Below are positions 1 through 11,200 of a stretch of 64,000 bases of DNA, piece by piece; within the stretch, counting starts at the first letter, position 1, and the number at the start of each line of letters is the position of its first letter. A model generated the notes under the pieces. The model was not told the origin of the DNA and ran no database searches. It was given only the letters and a program-made list of their open reading frames with translations. This DNA comes from Quillaja saponaria (taxonomy: Eukaryota; Streptophyta; Magnoliopsida; Fabales; Quillajaceae). The position numbers and the translations under genes were made by a program. The stretch is taken from positions 6,448,001-6,512,000 of the forward strand of contig CM055612.1 in NCBI GenBank assembly GCA_029379385.1, in the 5' to 3' direction.

Positions 1-2577
1 CTTGTCTATTTTATTTTTATTTTTTTCGATTGAAGCCTTTTCTATTTGTCAATTATATTAGAAACTTGAATTGATATGTTGGATCAACACAAAAATAATA
101 ATTAAGCAGTTGATTAAATGAACTACATTTTATATTAAGTAGTTGGTTGCTCGGTTAATTTGAACAATTAATTGATAATCCACTTGAAATAATTGTGAGA
201 GTAGATAAAACTTGAAAGAGGCGCAAGACACCTCTATCTCCACGCTTAAATACCTTAATCCTTGCCGTTTGATGATAATGATGTTATGGTTCGTCATCAT
301 CGATGATATCCACGTAGGTATGACATAAAAGAGTTTTTAATTAATGAAATTTATTTCCCCAAACAAAATAAATGAAAATATATGATATTTAGCATGTCTA
401 AGAAAATATAGTTTAAGTGATAAGACATATTTAAATTTAATAATTAAAACTAATTTTGTAATGTCAAAATTTCAAGTTTGTAAAAAATATTTATTAAAAA
501 TGACAATCTTAAACTCTAAATAATATTAGATTCACATTTTCTAGATATTCCTAAAAAATTATATTATATTGGCTAGGATCCAAATCAAATACTTGGATAA
601 AAATAAAAAAGTGAAATATAATTTATATGACTTATCACAAACTCACACACAAATTATAGAGAATAAAATATTTTGGCTAATATTAATTAACTACATCATG
701 GTGTATATGATACACAAAAGAGCTGACACCTTTTCATTTCTAAAGTAATTTTTTTTTTAGTTGTCAAACAATTAATTATAATGTTAAAAGGTTGATGGGT
801 TTGTCCTTAATCAAATTAGAAGTGAATTAATTCAAATATACATAAGTTAGATATTAAACAAATAATACTCCAATGGTAATCTAAAAGTGTTTTACTAACA
901 ACACAGTTCAAATTTAGCGACAAGTTTTGATAAATATATGATTTATTCATAAATTTATAAGAAACGTTTAAATTAATGAAGATCAAGTATTTTTAAAATA
1001 AAATAAATAAACAATGAGCACCAAAGAGATACCAAATCTTTGTAAGTACTTAATTTGTTTTCTTCTAAAATTCATTTACAAAATATATTTCGTATTCAAA
1101 TCTAAAACTAAAATTAAAAACCTAAATCAAAGTATTAACCCGAATCAAAATTTAATCTTGTTTTGTAAATATAAAAATTAATTTTACTAACGTTTTCTAA
1201 CACACCCCCATATATCACATCAATAAAAAGTATAATTGTACTTTATAAATATATACATGGAGCGATGGAGGGACCAATTATCCATATATAGCTTTTTACC
1301 TGAAGCTAGCTCTAAAGTTAGGCCATGGATGGCTAAGAGATACATTGTAAGGTGGAGTGTGAGTTTTGGGATATGATATGCACGATCCTGTTCAGTGGGT
1401 CCATTATTAAATTTCTCTATAATTAATAGTTTGAATGGTCAAGCTACAAATTATTGACGTTCATGTTATAAAACATAGGATACTAATTTTTGCCTTGCTC
1501 CTTTGCATCTTCTTCTACGTGATGTTTTGGTTTAATTAGAATGAAAAAAAAAAATTCAAGCAAATGGGAGTGTTTATTAAAAATGCAACAATGTTTTCAA
1601 AACTAACTTTACAATTCCGTTTGTGGTATATTTGAATGTAATATTTGAGTATCATATATATATAGTTCATGAAACATATGAAATACACACAAAATGTCAT
1701 AATTAAGATTTATTAGAATAGATCTTAATATAGTAATTAAGAAGTAAAAATACATGTTGAGAAACTTAAAATGTAATCAGTCGTTTTTATTTTATGAAAA
1801 ATGATATTAGTATTATTTATATAATCTGGATAATAAGCCCATAATCTATAAAATTGTATCAATTAATATATTGTATTGGAACATCACCCATCTAACGAGT
1901 ACATGCATTAGATGGTTCTGGCCTATCTAAAAGAGAACGGAGCAAAATTAGGTATAAATCACAATTTGAGATCATAATTTGTTAGGCTATATTTGAATTG
2001 GATTTGAATATGATCACATTTTAATATAAAAATAAATAAGTCTAGTGTATTTGAGTTTAATTTGATTAAATTTTATTTATTTTAATTGAAATGTATAGAA
2101 ATTAAATTAAATTTTGATAATTATAAATATAATCAATTTCAAATCAAGTGAATATTATTATGATGTCTAAAACTAATTCCACTTTGTTGAGTGGAAATAA
2201 ATTTGGGTATTTTAACAAATTTAGGTATGATGCATTCCCGGGTTATGAGGATGAGGAGCGGGCCAGTACGAACCAGACTAACCACAGTGGATGGTGTTGT
2301 TCGAACCCAAAAACATGGTCAACAAAGAGAGTTAGTGACTTCCCATATAAAAGGTCCAGCAAAAGAACAAAAGGTTTCGGACGTCATGATAGAACCACCC
2401 ACAGTGCCAGTGTGCCACTTACCCTCCATGGAGATCTAAATTACTGTGTTTCATCATTGTACACTTATGCCTTGCGTGCACTCCTCGCGCACGTATGAAC
2501 TATACGAAATTAATTTTTAATTAAAAAAAAATTATTTTTTGGTCCACTTCAATCAAGGACATATATGTCAATACAAC
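1..2577. other. AT-rich intergenic DNA upstream of the bHLH gene
   Basis: No gene is supported here. The stretch is very AT-rich with many short A/T runs. The last 300 bases (about 2210-2480) are less AT-rich and contain short open frames with no recognisable motif. They lie just upstream of a TATA box, so they are more likely promoter than coding. Confidence 0.6.
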
Positions 2578-2580
2578 CTC

Positions 2581-2587
2581 TATATAA
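2581..2587 (+). promoter_or_regulatory. Candidate TATA box of the SAC51-type bHLH gene
   Basis: TATATAA lies about 30 bases before a CT-rich leader start (about 2610-2660), the usual plant spacing. The first leader exon that follows ends at a good donor at 2744/2745. Confidence 0.5.
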
Positions 2588-3397
2588 TTCATATACGTGC
2601 TCTCTTCTTGTTTCGACTTTGACTGTACACACACACTATCTCTCTCTCTCTATAGCTTTTCGCTCTCTGCGTTGATCTGGGTCTTCAGCATTTTCAATTG
2701 GCTAGTCTCTCTCTGGAATTGGATCCATTTCCTCCTATTTTACTGTAAGTTTGGTTTTGATTGTCTTTTTGTCAGCTTCTGGTCTTAAATTTCTGTAATT
2801 TATGCTTATTTATCCAAGAATAATCTATATGGTAATTGTCTTTTTCTTTTTGGGTTTTCTTGTTCATAGCTGAAATTGTTATGGGTCTGCTTCTTATGCT
2901 ACGGATTTATGGCTTGCTTTATATGGTTTTGCTTTTCAGAGCCAATCTCAAATTGTTTTGTTTTTGTTTTTTTTTTTGTTTTTTTTCTTTTTCCTATTTC
3001 GCGTTTACTAATTTTTGCTTGTTTCTGGGCTTAAAAGTTTTCTTCTGCAAGATTTAGTAGATTTTATTTTCAATGTCTTGCAAGTTTTAAGGTCTCTCTC
3101 TGTCTGTTTTTCTCTCTTGTTTCATGTCTTCTTCCAAGTTCTAAATCTCATATCGTTATTTATGCCTTCAGGAAAATGAAATATATTTTTCTGTTTACTC
3201 ACTCCAATGTTCTAAATTTTAGAACCCAGCTGGGGAAGAAATTTCCATTGGCTTATTTGCAAATAATGTTGAATTGTTTCTTTGTTGACTATTACAGTAT
3301 TACTTAGGTATATCGCTGATGTGAAAATTGTTTTACAGGATAATTGAATAGGTTTTGGCTGAATAGCTGAAGAATTGCTGGATAAGGAAAGAGCAGC

Positions 3398-3478
3398 ATG
3401 CGGTGGTGTTTACCTCTTTCAGTTGATGTCTTCCGCAAAATTATTTCCTTGAACTTGTATTGCAGAGTAATTCTGTAG
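3398..3478 (+). CDS. Leader uORF, 26 aa, upstream of the conserved SAC51 uORF
   Basis: Within the second leader exon (about 3339-3946) an ATG opens a 26-codon frame beginning MRWCLPLSVDVF and ending at a TAG. It is entirely upstream of the conserved uORF at 3824. SAC51-family leaders are known to hold several uORFs, so this is a reasonable candidate for one of them. Shorter uORFs follow at 3538 (17 aa) and about 3573 (11 aa). No function is claimed for any of these shorter frames. Confidence 0.4.
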   Translation: MRWCLPLSVDVFRKIISLNLYCRVIL

Positions 3479-3823
3479 TTGTTTTTTCTGAGCTCGACCC
3501 TCCAATTTTCTTAGTACTTGTTGCTTACCTAGTTTTCCATGGGATCCAATTTCTTTGTTGTTGTTCCCTGCTATGTCCGCCAGATTAGCTGAATTTCAGA
3601 AAACCTAATTTTAGAATTCCTTCTAGTGTCATAGTCAGTAGTAGTTCCATTTTCTTGGAGTTTTCATCAGCCATTTTAACTCTCCGCATCTAAATCCTAA
3701 TCACAGTGATACTTCCTTTTGGGTATTCTTCGATTATTCTCTGGTTCAATTTGATAGGAGTGTTAAACTCATTGTGTTCTGGAAGATTGTGGTTCTCTCA
3801 ACTATAAGGGTTGGATAGTAGTT

Positions 3824-4136
3824 ATGGTGTGCCAAGCAGCGGGCCAAACAAGATTTCGGGCATTGAAACATGAAAACGGAATTGCTGGGAGTGCGACTAT
3901 TATAGTTAGAGTTATAGCATGCTTTCAACCTCTCCAAGATTGCCAGGTTAGTAAATGACATCTTCTACCTTTATGACAAAGTGAAATTGTGTTAGTTTTC
4001 CTTGGATTAAGGAGTTTATTATTCCTTCCATTCTTTGGATATATTGCTATAGAGAAATAACAACACCTATTAATTTATACTTTTGGTTGTTTGGCAGGCT
4101 GAATATTTCCGCCAGTTGCTCAAGCCTGTCACGTAG
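3824..4136 (+). CDS. Conserved peptide uORF of the SAC51 family (53 aa, two exons)
   Basis: Exon 1 is 3824-3946 (41 codons, starting MVCQAAGQTRFRALKHENG). A GT-AG intron covers 3947-4097. Exon 2 is 4098-4136, encoding AEYFRQLLKPVT then TAG. The joint is phase 0. This matches the strongly conserved upstream peptide in SAC51/SACL bHLH mRNAs, which represses translation of the main frame and through which thermospermine relieves that repression (established in Arabidopsis). It lies in the leader of the bHLH gene at 4363-5451, as the family predicts. The C-terminal residues, which are the conserved part, are encoded by the short second exon, so retaining the intron would change them. Confidence 0.9.
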
Positions 4137-4362
4137 ACTAGTTTTGCAGTTTTCTGTTTTGACTTAAGCTGGAGTTTTTATTTGTTTTTCTTGTTCCTGA
4201 AAGAAACATAGATAATCATCTATTACTTGTACAACGGGCGTGCTTTTGTCTTCAGGTATGACTTGCTTGCATAATTTGTGGGAACTTACAAATTGTGGTT
4301 TTTAGTTTTATTTTGATAAGTTGTAAATAATGGTATTTTTCTCAGGTGATTGTTTTGGTTGG

Positions 4363-5451
4363 ATGGGTGAAGATTGTGGAACCTGGAATCAGCTGCATTC
4401 TGATTGGAAATCACCCAATTTGCATTCTCTTGGAACAGCACTTGACATTGAGAAGAAAACTTGTGTTTCTGCATACGTGAACCTCATGAGGAATGGGACA
4501 ATGCCAATGTGTGGATCCCTTGAGCTGCCTCATTTACAATTAGGCCAGTCTAATGAACCCCATGGTTGGTTTTATTGTTTGCCTCGCTTCCGACAGGCAT
4601 TTATGCCTGCTCCGAATGCCACAATTGAGGAAAAACTCCCAGCTGCCCCTGAGAAAACTTTAAGGGAAGATATGGCACCTACTATAGGGTCTCTCTATCC
4701 TCAAAAGCAATTCCTTGTTTTTGATCAGTCGGGTGATGGAACAACTTTCATCTTTAACTCTGGGTTTGGGAGTCCTATACAGTGCCATACCTCTTGGAGT
4801 CCACAACTTAATGATGCTGACATTTTGAAGGACGGTGACGAACTGTTTACTAAGAGAGATTCTAATCATCTCCGAGGACCAAATTTGACTGACGATTATG
4901 ATGAAAATCAAGGAGCTGATGTGCAAAGTGAGATGCATGAGGACACAGAAGAAATAAATGCCTTGCTTTACTCAGATGATGATGATGATGATTTCTCTGC
5001 GGAGGATGATGAGGTTACTAGTACAGGGCATTCACCTAGTACGATGGCTGCTTATGATAAGGATGGCGAATTCTTTGAAGGGAACACTGAAGAAGTTGCT
5101 AGTTGTGCTGGAAAAACTAAAAAAAGGAAGCTAAGTGATGGGGCTTTTGATGATGTACAACTCATGGACACAGCAAGTTCTCTGAATCCTAATGGATCCT
5201 TTGAGTATGAAGATGATTCTGAATCCAGGTGCAATAGTGGCTACAAGCAATGTTCTGGATCAGGAGAAGCAGATTACTCCCCGGGCAACAAAAAGATAAG
5301 GAAGGAGAAAATACGAGATGCTTTAAGCATTCTGCAAAGTATTATTCCTGGTGGGAAGGGCAAGAATCCAGTGGTGATTCTCGATGAAGCTATACATTGC
5401 TTGAAATCTTTGAAACTCAAAGCTCAAGCTCTGGGACTTGAGTCCCTCTAA
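4363..5451 (+). CDS. SAC51: SAC51-type bHLH transcription factor (bHLH142-145 group)
   Basis: A single coding exon of 362 aa follows three leader introns (about 2745-3338, 3947-4097, 4256-4345). The start MGEDCGTWNQLHSDW lies 17 bases into the last exon. An in-frame ATG at 4330 is inside the last intron and is not used if that intron is spliced. The N-terminal half holds the family's hydrophilic region with WFYCLPRFRQAF near residue 70. Acidic runs (EINALLYSDDDDDDFSAEDDE) follow mid-protein, then a basic KTKKRKLSD patch. The C-terminal 60 residues form an atypical bHLH: NKKIRKEKIRDALSILQSII, a glycine-rich loop, then VVILDEAIHCLKSLKLKAQ. In Arabidopsis SAC51 restores stem elongation in the thermospermine-deficient acl5 mutant. 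Regulation through the leader uORF at 3824-4136 is expected. The precise paralogue (SAC51 or a SACL) is uncertain. Confidence 0.9.
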   Translation: MGEDCGTWNQLHSDWKSPNLHSLGTALDIEKKTCVSAYVNLMRNGTMPMCGSLELPHLQLGQSNEPHGWFYCLPRFRQAFMPAPNATIEEKLPAAPEKTLREDMAPTIGSLYPQKQFLVFDQSGDGTTFIFNSGFGSPIQCHTSWSPQLNDADILKDGDELFTKRDSNHLRGPNLTDDYDENQGADVQSEMHEDTEEINALLYSDDDDDDFSAEDDEVTSTGHSPSTMAAYDKDGEFFEGNTEEVASCAGKTKKRKLSDGAFDDVQLMDTASSLNPNGSFEYEDDSESRCNSGYKQCSGSGEADYSPGNKKIRKEKIRDALSILQSIIPGGKGKNPVVILDEAIHCLKSLKLKAQALGLESL

Positions 5452-8269
5452 GTTGGAGTATTGTTGGCAACTATAGCCAGCAGTCTTGCTACTTATTGTT
5501 AGTTCCGTGTCATTATCGGTTCTTGTTCTGTGTCTGTTGTTAATGGAGTTTTCTGAAAGAAGGAATAAGTAAAGCCGGGTCGTGTTTGGTGATCTCTAAT
5601 GTGCAATGGCTCTACAACAGCGGAGTTGTGAATGTGAGATACTGAAAAGTGAAGTTTGAACATCTCCCAAAGCCTTTCCTCAATGTTTGAGTGAAAAATC
5701 CGTTGCTTTAGCCAGAACAATTAATCTCTAGTCTCTACGGAAAGGGAGGTACAGGATATTATGTTTGAATAAAAGGGAGGTAAATCATTAGTCTGTGGCT
5801 TAGGGTTTAGATAAAGTAGCTAGCACTCACACCTGGGCGTGGGTGAGCTGAGCTGTTTGGATGAGAATAGTGTGCACACGCCTTGACTGTCATGGGACCC
5901 AACTCTCACTTTCTTCACTCTTTATGTATTATTGTCTTGTTTATGGGTTTACCTTTTTTTCTTATGTATAAATTTGCTTAAGCTATCATGCATCTAGTTA
6001 GGGCCCTCAAATTCATTATTTCCCTTTGAAGGTATTTGTTTGCTGCTCTTGTTGCTGTAATGGGTTTGTAATGTATTGTTGTTGGTAAATGGGGTGTAAT
6101 TCTTCCTCAGTGGGTTTGATTGGTCTTATTGTTGTCATTTTCCCTATGTAGTTACCTCGCATGCACGCATTTATCATATTGATAAGAAAGTGATGTTTTT
6201 TTAAAGTTTGCATAAAAAAAAAATTCTCTGGTTGATTTCTAAGGTTGGGAGGGAAGTTCTTTTTCTCTTTGGAGATGATGGTGTGGTCCCATCAGAATTG
6301 AATTATTATGAAAGGGTGTATTTGTGCATGAGAGGCACGGGTGAGGATATGGTGAGTAGTCAATTAGTAGTGGTAGGTAAAAAACAAGAGAAAGAATCTG
6401 AAAACAGTGTTTTTTGTGAATGATTTAATAATGGCAACCTCATTTGGTCTTGATGACCAGGAATGACTACAAATAAATTAAGTAATTAGAGCTTATACTC
6501 AGAATGGTTGCTCAGCTTATATGGAAAAGCAGGGCAAAATCATAATGACTACAAGCAGGTGGCGCAAATTTGAAATTACAAGCTTGTAGTTTTCATAATT
6601 CGAAAAATGATTATCGGAATGTGTTTAGCATAAACATTATGGACTTTAGCCTATGTATTGCTTGAGCAATGTAGTTGCTGTGCATGCATACAGCGCATTG
6701 CGCAATGCCATTTCCCAAGCAAGAATATATTCATCTTGCACTGAGAGGTGGTGGCCTTGTGGCATGAATGGTTATGCCAAAAAATAAATACGAAACCGAG
6801 TTACAACTGGTTACCCTCTTTTTCTTCTCATTTTTGACAGAATTTTCAAGGCTGATAATGGTTTTACTGCTTTTGGTGTGAGATTTGGATTTGGTCATTT
6901 CAGATCAGAGCCAACTGGATCTCTGATGATTGTAGCTCTGAAAAATTATGGTGATTTTTTTTTTGGATAAAGTTAGAGAGAGAAGAGGTCTTGAGATTTT
7001 TCGGTAATGAGAGACCATGGAGAGAAGAGGAGGCTTTGAAATCGGAGTGCTCCGATGAAGTTAACGTCAAACATTAAATTCAATTTTTCCAGCGAGATTA
7101 ATCTTGAGATTTGGGTGAGAGAGGACATTGAATGAATAATTCACCTAACATAGGATTGAAAGCATAATTTTCAATTTTTTTTTTTTTTAGGTAAACATTA
7201 TTTTCAAATTTATTACTGAACCGATTGCATATGATATGTAATGCATAGAATAGATTAAAACTTATGTAATTAATGGTGAATATATTGTTCATGCAGTCTT
7301 TTTTAGAAGGTTTTTTGGAGATATATTTACTCTTTCGTGATGCATGTCAACTGTTTGAGGAGCTCTCTATGTTGTGTAGCTTAGAATTTTTATTGTTTTA
7401 TAAACGGTGAATAATATCCGAATCAAATTACACATATTTCAACTAAATTTATTCTCTTTCAGTATTCGAAATTATGAATATAGCATTGTATTTGTTGTTA
7501 TAAATAATAATGGATATAAACAGTCATGCCTCTGAGATTTTTCAAAGGTCAAAAGCCCAATTCAAGGCCCAAAATATTACAATCTTGCGTCCCGTCGGAA
7601 ATGATGCTTGCGCACTATTTAATTCCCCTTTTTGTCCTCAAAAAACGGTCGGTAATAAACACCGCCTTTCAAGATCAACGGTGCTTAGATTTTTATTTTA
7701 TTTTTTTGCTAAAAGGAATTTCGATCAACGGTGCTTAGATATTTCGTACATTAATAACTTTAATCCTTCACCCACTAATACAAATCCACCATCTCACTAA
7801 ATATTATTTTATTTCCTCAGTGGAGGTTTGTAGAAATTAGAGGGGAGAAGTTGCGTCAATTCATTAAATTTTCTTTATTTTTAAAATTATTTAATTTAAT
7901 TTTAATAAAAAAATATTTCTGTAAAGAGGGTAGAAAAATTATTGTTTTATGTATAGTAAAATAATATTTTTTAATTAAAATAAAAAATAATTATTGAATA
8001 ATAGGATAATGGGATAAGATTTAATTATTGAGTTTCCTTTTATATAATTTAAATAATTATATGTATATTATATTAAAGGTGGCATAAGTTTCTCTGCTCA
8101 CTCGTTTTATATTTTATTATAATTATAATAAAGTGTAAGTATAGATTACGAGAATAAGCTACACTTCGGTCTGAAAGTCAGAATTCACAACCGTCTTAGC
8201 AGAATTGATCACAGCAAGTATTGGATTTGATCAAGTTAGGGTTTCTGCGATTTTCTCAGAGCTTCAGCA
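5452..8269. other. 3' UTR of the bHLH gene and intergenic DNA
   Basis: The first few hundred bases are probably the bHLH 3' UTR, with possible poly(A) signals such as GAATAAAAGG near 5767. The rest is AT-rich and shows no convincing coding frame. Near the right edge lie two GGCCCA-type promoter elements (7554-7572) and a repeated 18-mer (7673 and 7723), described separately. Confidence 0.6.
7554..7572. promoter_or_regulatory. Two site II-like (TGGGCY) elements upstream of the WD40/TPR gene
   Basis: AGCCCAA at 7554-7560 and GGCCCAA at 7566-7572 are reverse-strand TGGGCT/TGGGCC motifs 12 bases apart. Such site II pairs are common in promoters of constitutively expressed plant genes and are bound by TCP factors. 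They lie about 700 bases before the start codon at 8270, so they may be somewhat far from the transcription start. Confidence 0.35.
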
Positions 8270-11200
8270 ATGGAGTCGATGGCGTTTCATGATGGAAACA
8301 TAAACAAGCTGCTCGAGAGTCGATTCCTCAACAGTCGTCCAGTAATTTTCTTCTGAAATTCTGTCTATCTTTAATTTGCAATGCATGGTTTTGTTATTGT
8401 TTGAGAATCGCAGAAATGTATTTTTTTTATGGTACTATGTTTTTTTTTTTTTTTTTTTTTTCTTTATGATGTAATGAATTCTTGCATCAAGATGCTGATT
8501 ACCTCAAATTTTAAAGGAAAAAAAGTTAGTTCTTACTTCTTGGAGAATACGTGTAGGCGTAGTTGTAGGTAAGTATTAGTGTTTTTTAATTTGGTAGCTC
8601 AGTTCATGCAGTGTTGATAAACCTTAAGACTCTTGTGTTGGCAAGGTATTATAAATGTAATTTGTAATTGAGGAACTTCAGTACTGATAGGGTGCTAGTT
8701 TCTTTGAAATTTGATTATGAAGTCCTTGAGTTATTGTTCTTAATTTTATCAATATTATCAATAATTATATAAATATGCAGCGGTGTCTGTAGAGACAGAA
8801 ATCAATTTGAATAAGATACTCAGATATCTATATTCTTGAGTGTTCGAATGTGTACTGCAAACTGGTAGTTTCTTGGTGTAGCCTTACCACTACTATGGTA
8901 TTTATATCTGTCATAAAGAGGGTGCAGCACAGCACGATTTGGAATTGCACTAGCACTACAGAAAATGTTTGGTTCAGTGAAAGAGGCTTACTGTGTTATA
9001 TGTCAAAACATCATGCCCGTGCCACCCTTTTTCTACAGCTGTGAATAATTTTCAAATAGTAGGCTAGACATTAAGAACTAACGCTAGTCGTTGGGTTACT
9101 AGAAAATGGAAAAACTTTCAAATTTTACTTATCAAATATTTGTGTGGATATTTATACTGTGTCTTCACTGTTAGAAGCCTGCACTACTTTTACATCTCAT
9201 CTCTACCTTGATATCTATTTCATACATCTAGTTTGATGTGATCGTGGTACTCATCTGGTTGCTTTTTTGTTAAAATCGAAATAACTATATAATCAACCAT
9301 ATTTTTCAGAGTTTGGCTTTATGGAATTGTTGCATCTGATTTGGGATTTACTTTCACATGTCGGCTTTTTGTCATGTGATGTGTGGTTTTGTTCTATTCC
9401 CATTTTTAAGGAAATAGCTTTTTTGTTTTTGTAGGATGTTGATCACGATTTGCAAACGCACTCGTCATTAATTCGGAGACTTTCTCTAGAAAGAGAATTG
9501 GAGGTCGGTAATATTGCGTAGACTTTTAATATATGTATACGATGGTATAATCTTAGCAGCCTACTTTGAATCCACAGTGTAATTGATTGCATTTTATGAG
9601 AGATTCAGTAGGTGTGTAGTGATAAGAAAAGCACAAAATAAACTCTATGAAGGAACATGAACTAATATTTATTTGTTCACACTCCTTGTTGCATGAGTCG
9701 AATTAATAGGTGTTAGGAAGTCTTAACAAGTGGTATGTAATGATTAAGTTTTGTTTAAAAATGGAGGGGAAATTAGAAGACAATTGTGAATATTTCTGGG
9801 TATCTGTGCAAAAACTATGTTGTACCTAGTAAATTTCAGCCTTTATGCTGTTCCAGTAAAAAAGGGAAACATCTTCAGTTTTTATGTTTGAGTCTATTTT
9901 GTGGTAACCTTGCTACCAATTTGAGTTCCTGAATGCAAGCTCTGCCTAATACAAAATGACCCCATATTTGTTACCATTATATTCACATAAAAGTTTAAAA
10001 TAGCATAATTAAAAAAATACACTTATTTTCCTCTTAATAAATTTTCTATCAAAAACAAATAATGAAAAAAATATGCTTGACACTTTCAGTTACAGCCAGC
10101 AGTTACAGAGAGAAGATAATAGAATTGGTCTTCATGGTTGCATTTAGGTAGCTGGTTTTGGCATTCATTTCTTCATATTTTTATGTTCATTCAGTCCTTG
10201 GAAATCAATAAAAACTGGTAGGTCAGAAACAGCCACCCCGCCATCTCTGTAAATTTATTTGTAGATTCTATTCAAGGGCTCAAACTTTTTCAGTATCATC
10301 ATGCAACTACCCATTTTGGTGTACTTAATATCTTTTGGTGCTGTATTTCTCCCCATCTTGTGGTAATTTTTCTAATTCCCCTCTTTCTCTGTCTCACACT
10401 CATTGGATAGGGGCATCATGGTTGTGTCAATGCTGTGGCTTGGAATTCGAAAGGCTCACTTTTGATATCTGGATCAGATGACACACGGGTATGAAGCTGT
10501 ACATATCTATAACTGGAAAACATAATATCAGTGCGCGAATGATAAGTGACATGTAAAAGAGTGAAAGAAATGTTGGAAACCATCTGTTGTATTGAAGTTA
10601 GGAAAGCCTTTAGTACAAGTTTATATTTGTAATCTGACAGATCGTATCAGTTCATAAATGGAAGTGATACATATATTATTATTTTTGCTTATTTCCTCTT
10701 AATTCTCTCTTCATTATTTCCATTCATAAGATTTTTTATAAGGTTTAAGCTTTTTTTTTTTTTTAGTTTATGAATACAGTGCAAGAACGGGGCTGGGGAG
10801 GAACTTTTTTTTTTTTTCTTTACTTAGGGTGTTGGGTTTGAGTTTTAGCGTCGGGAGGAAGAAGCCGTGTCAAACTCTGTTGGATGGGGGTAGAGTTTGC
10901 ATGTTGAAAAAAGTAAAGTTGATTGTCTGACGTAATATACAACTAGAGATTATTGAGTCGTGACTATGTTTGATGAGTTGACTTCGGAAGATTTAGAATG
11001 CATTCATGCAGTGAATGCTACTTTCTTTTTTGTCTGCGCAATCTCCCATTCAGGATCATATAGTACTGATTTAGCAGGCATTGAATCATTTCCATCAAAT
11101 TTTTGCAGATCAATATCTGGAGCTATTCTAGTCGAAATCTTTTGCATACCATTGATACTGGGCATTCTGCAAATATATTCTGTACTAAGTTCATCCCTGA

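Noticed and set aside
2148..2498. 116-codon plus-strand open frame before the bHLH gene
   Set aside because: No domain or splice context, an overlapping open frame of similar quality in another phase, and it lies just upstream of the gene's TATA box.
4330..4362. Upstream in-frame ATG that would extend the bHLH protein by 11 residues (MVFFSGDCFGW)
   Set aside because: It lies in the 90-base leader intron 4256-4345 (GT...CTCAG). Family proteins begin at the downstream Met (MGEDCG).
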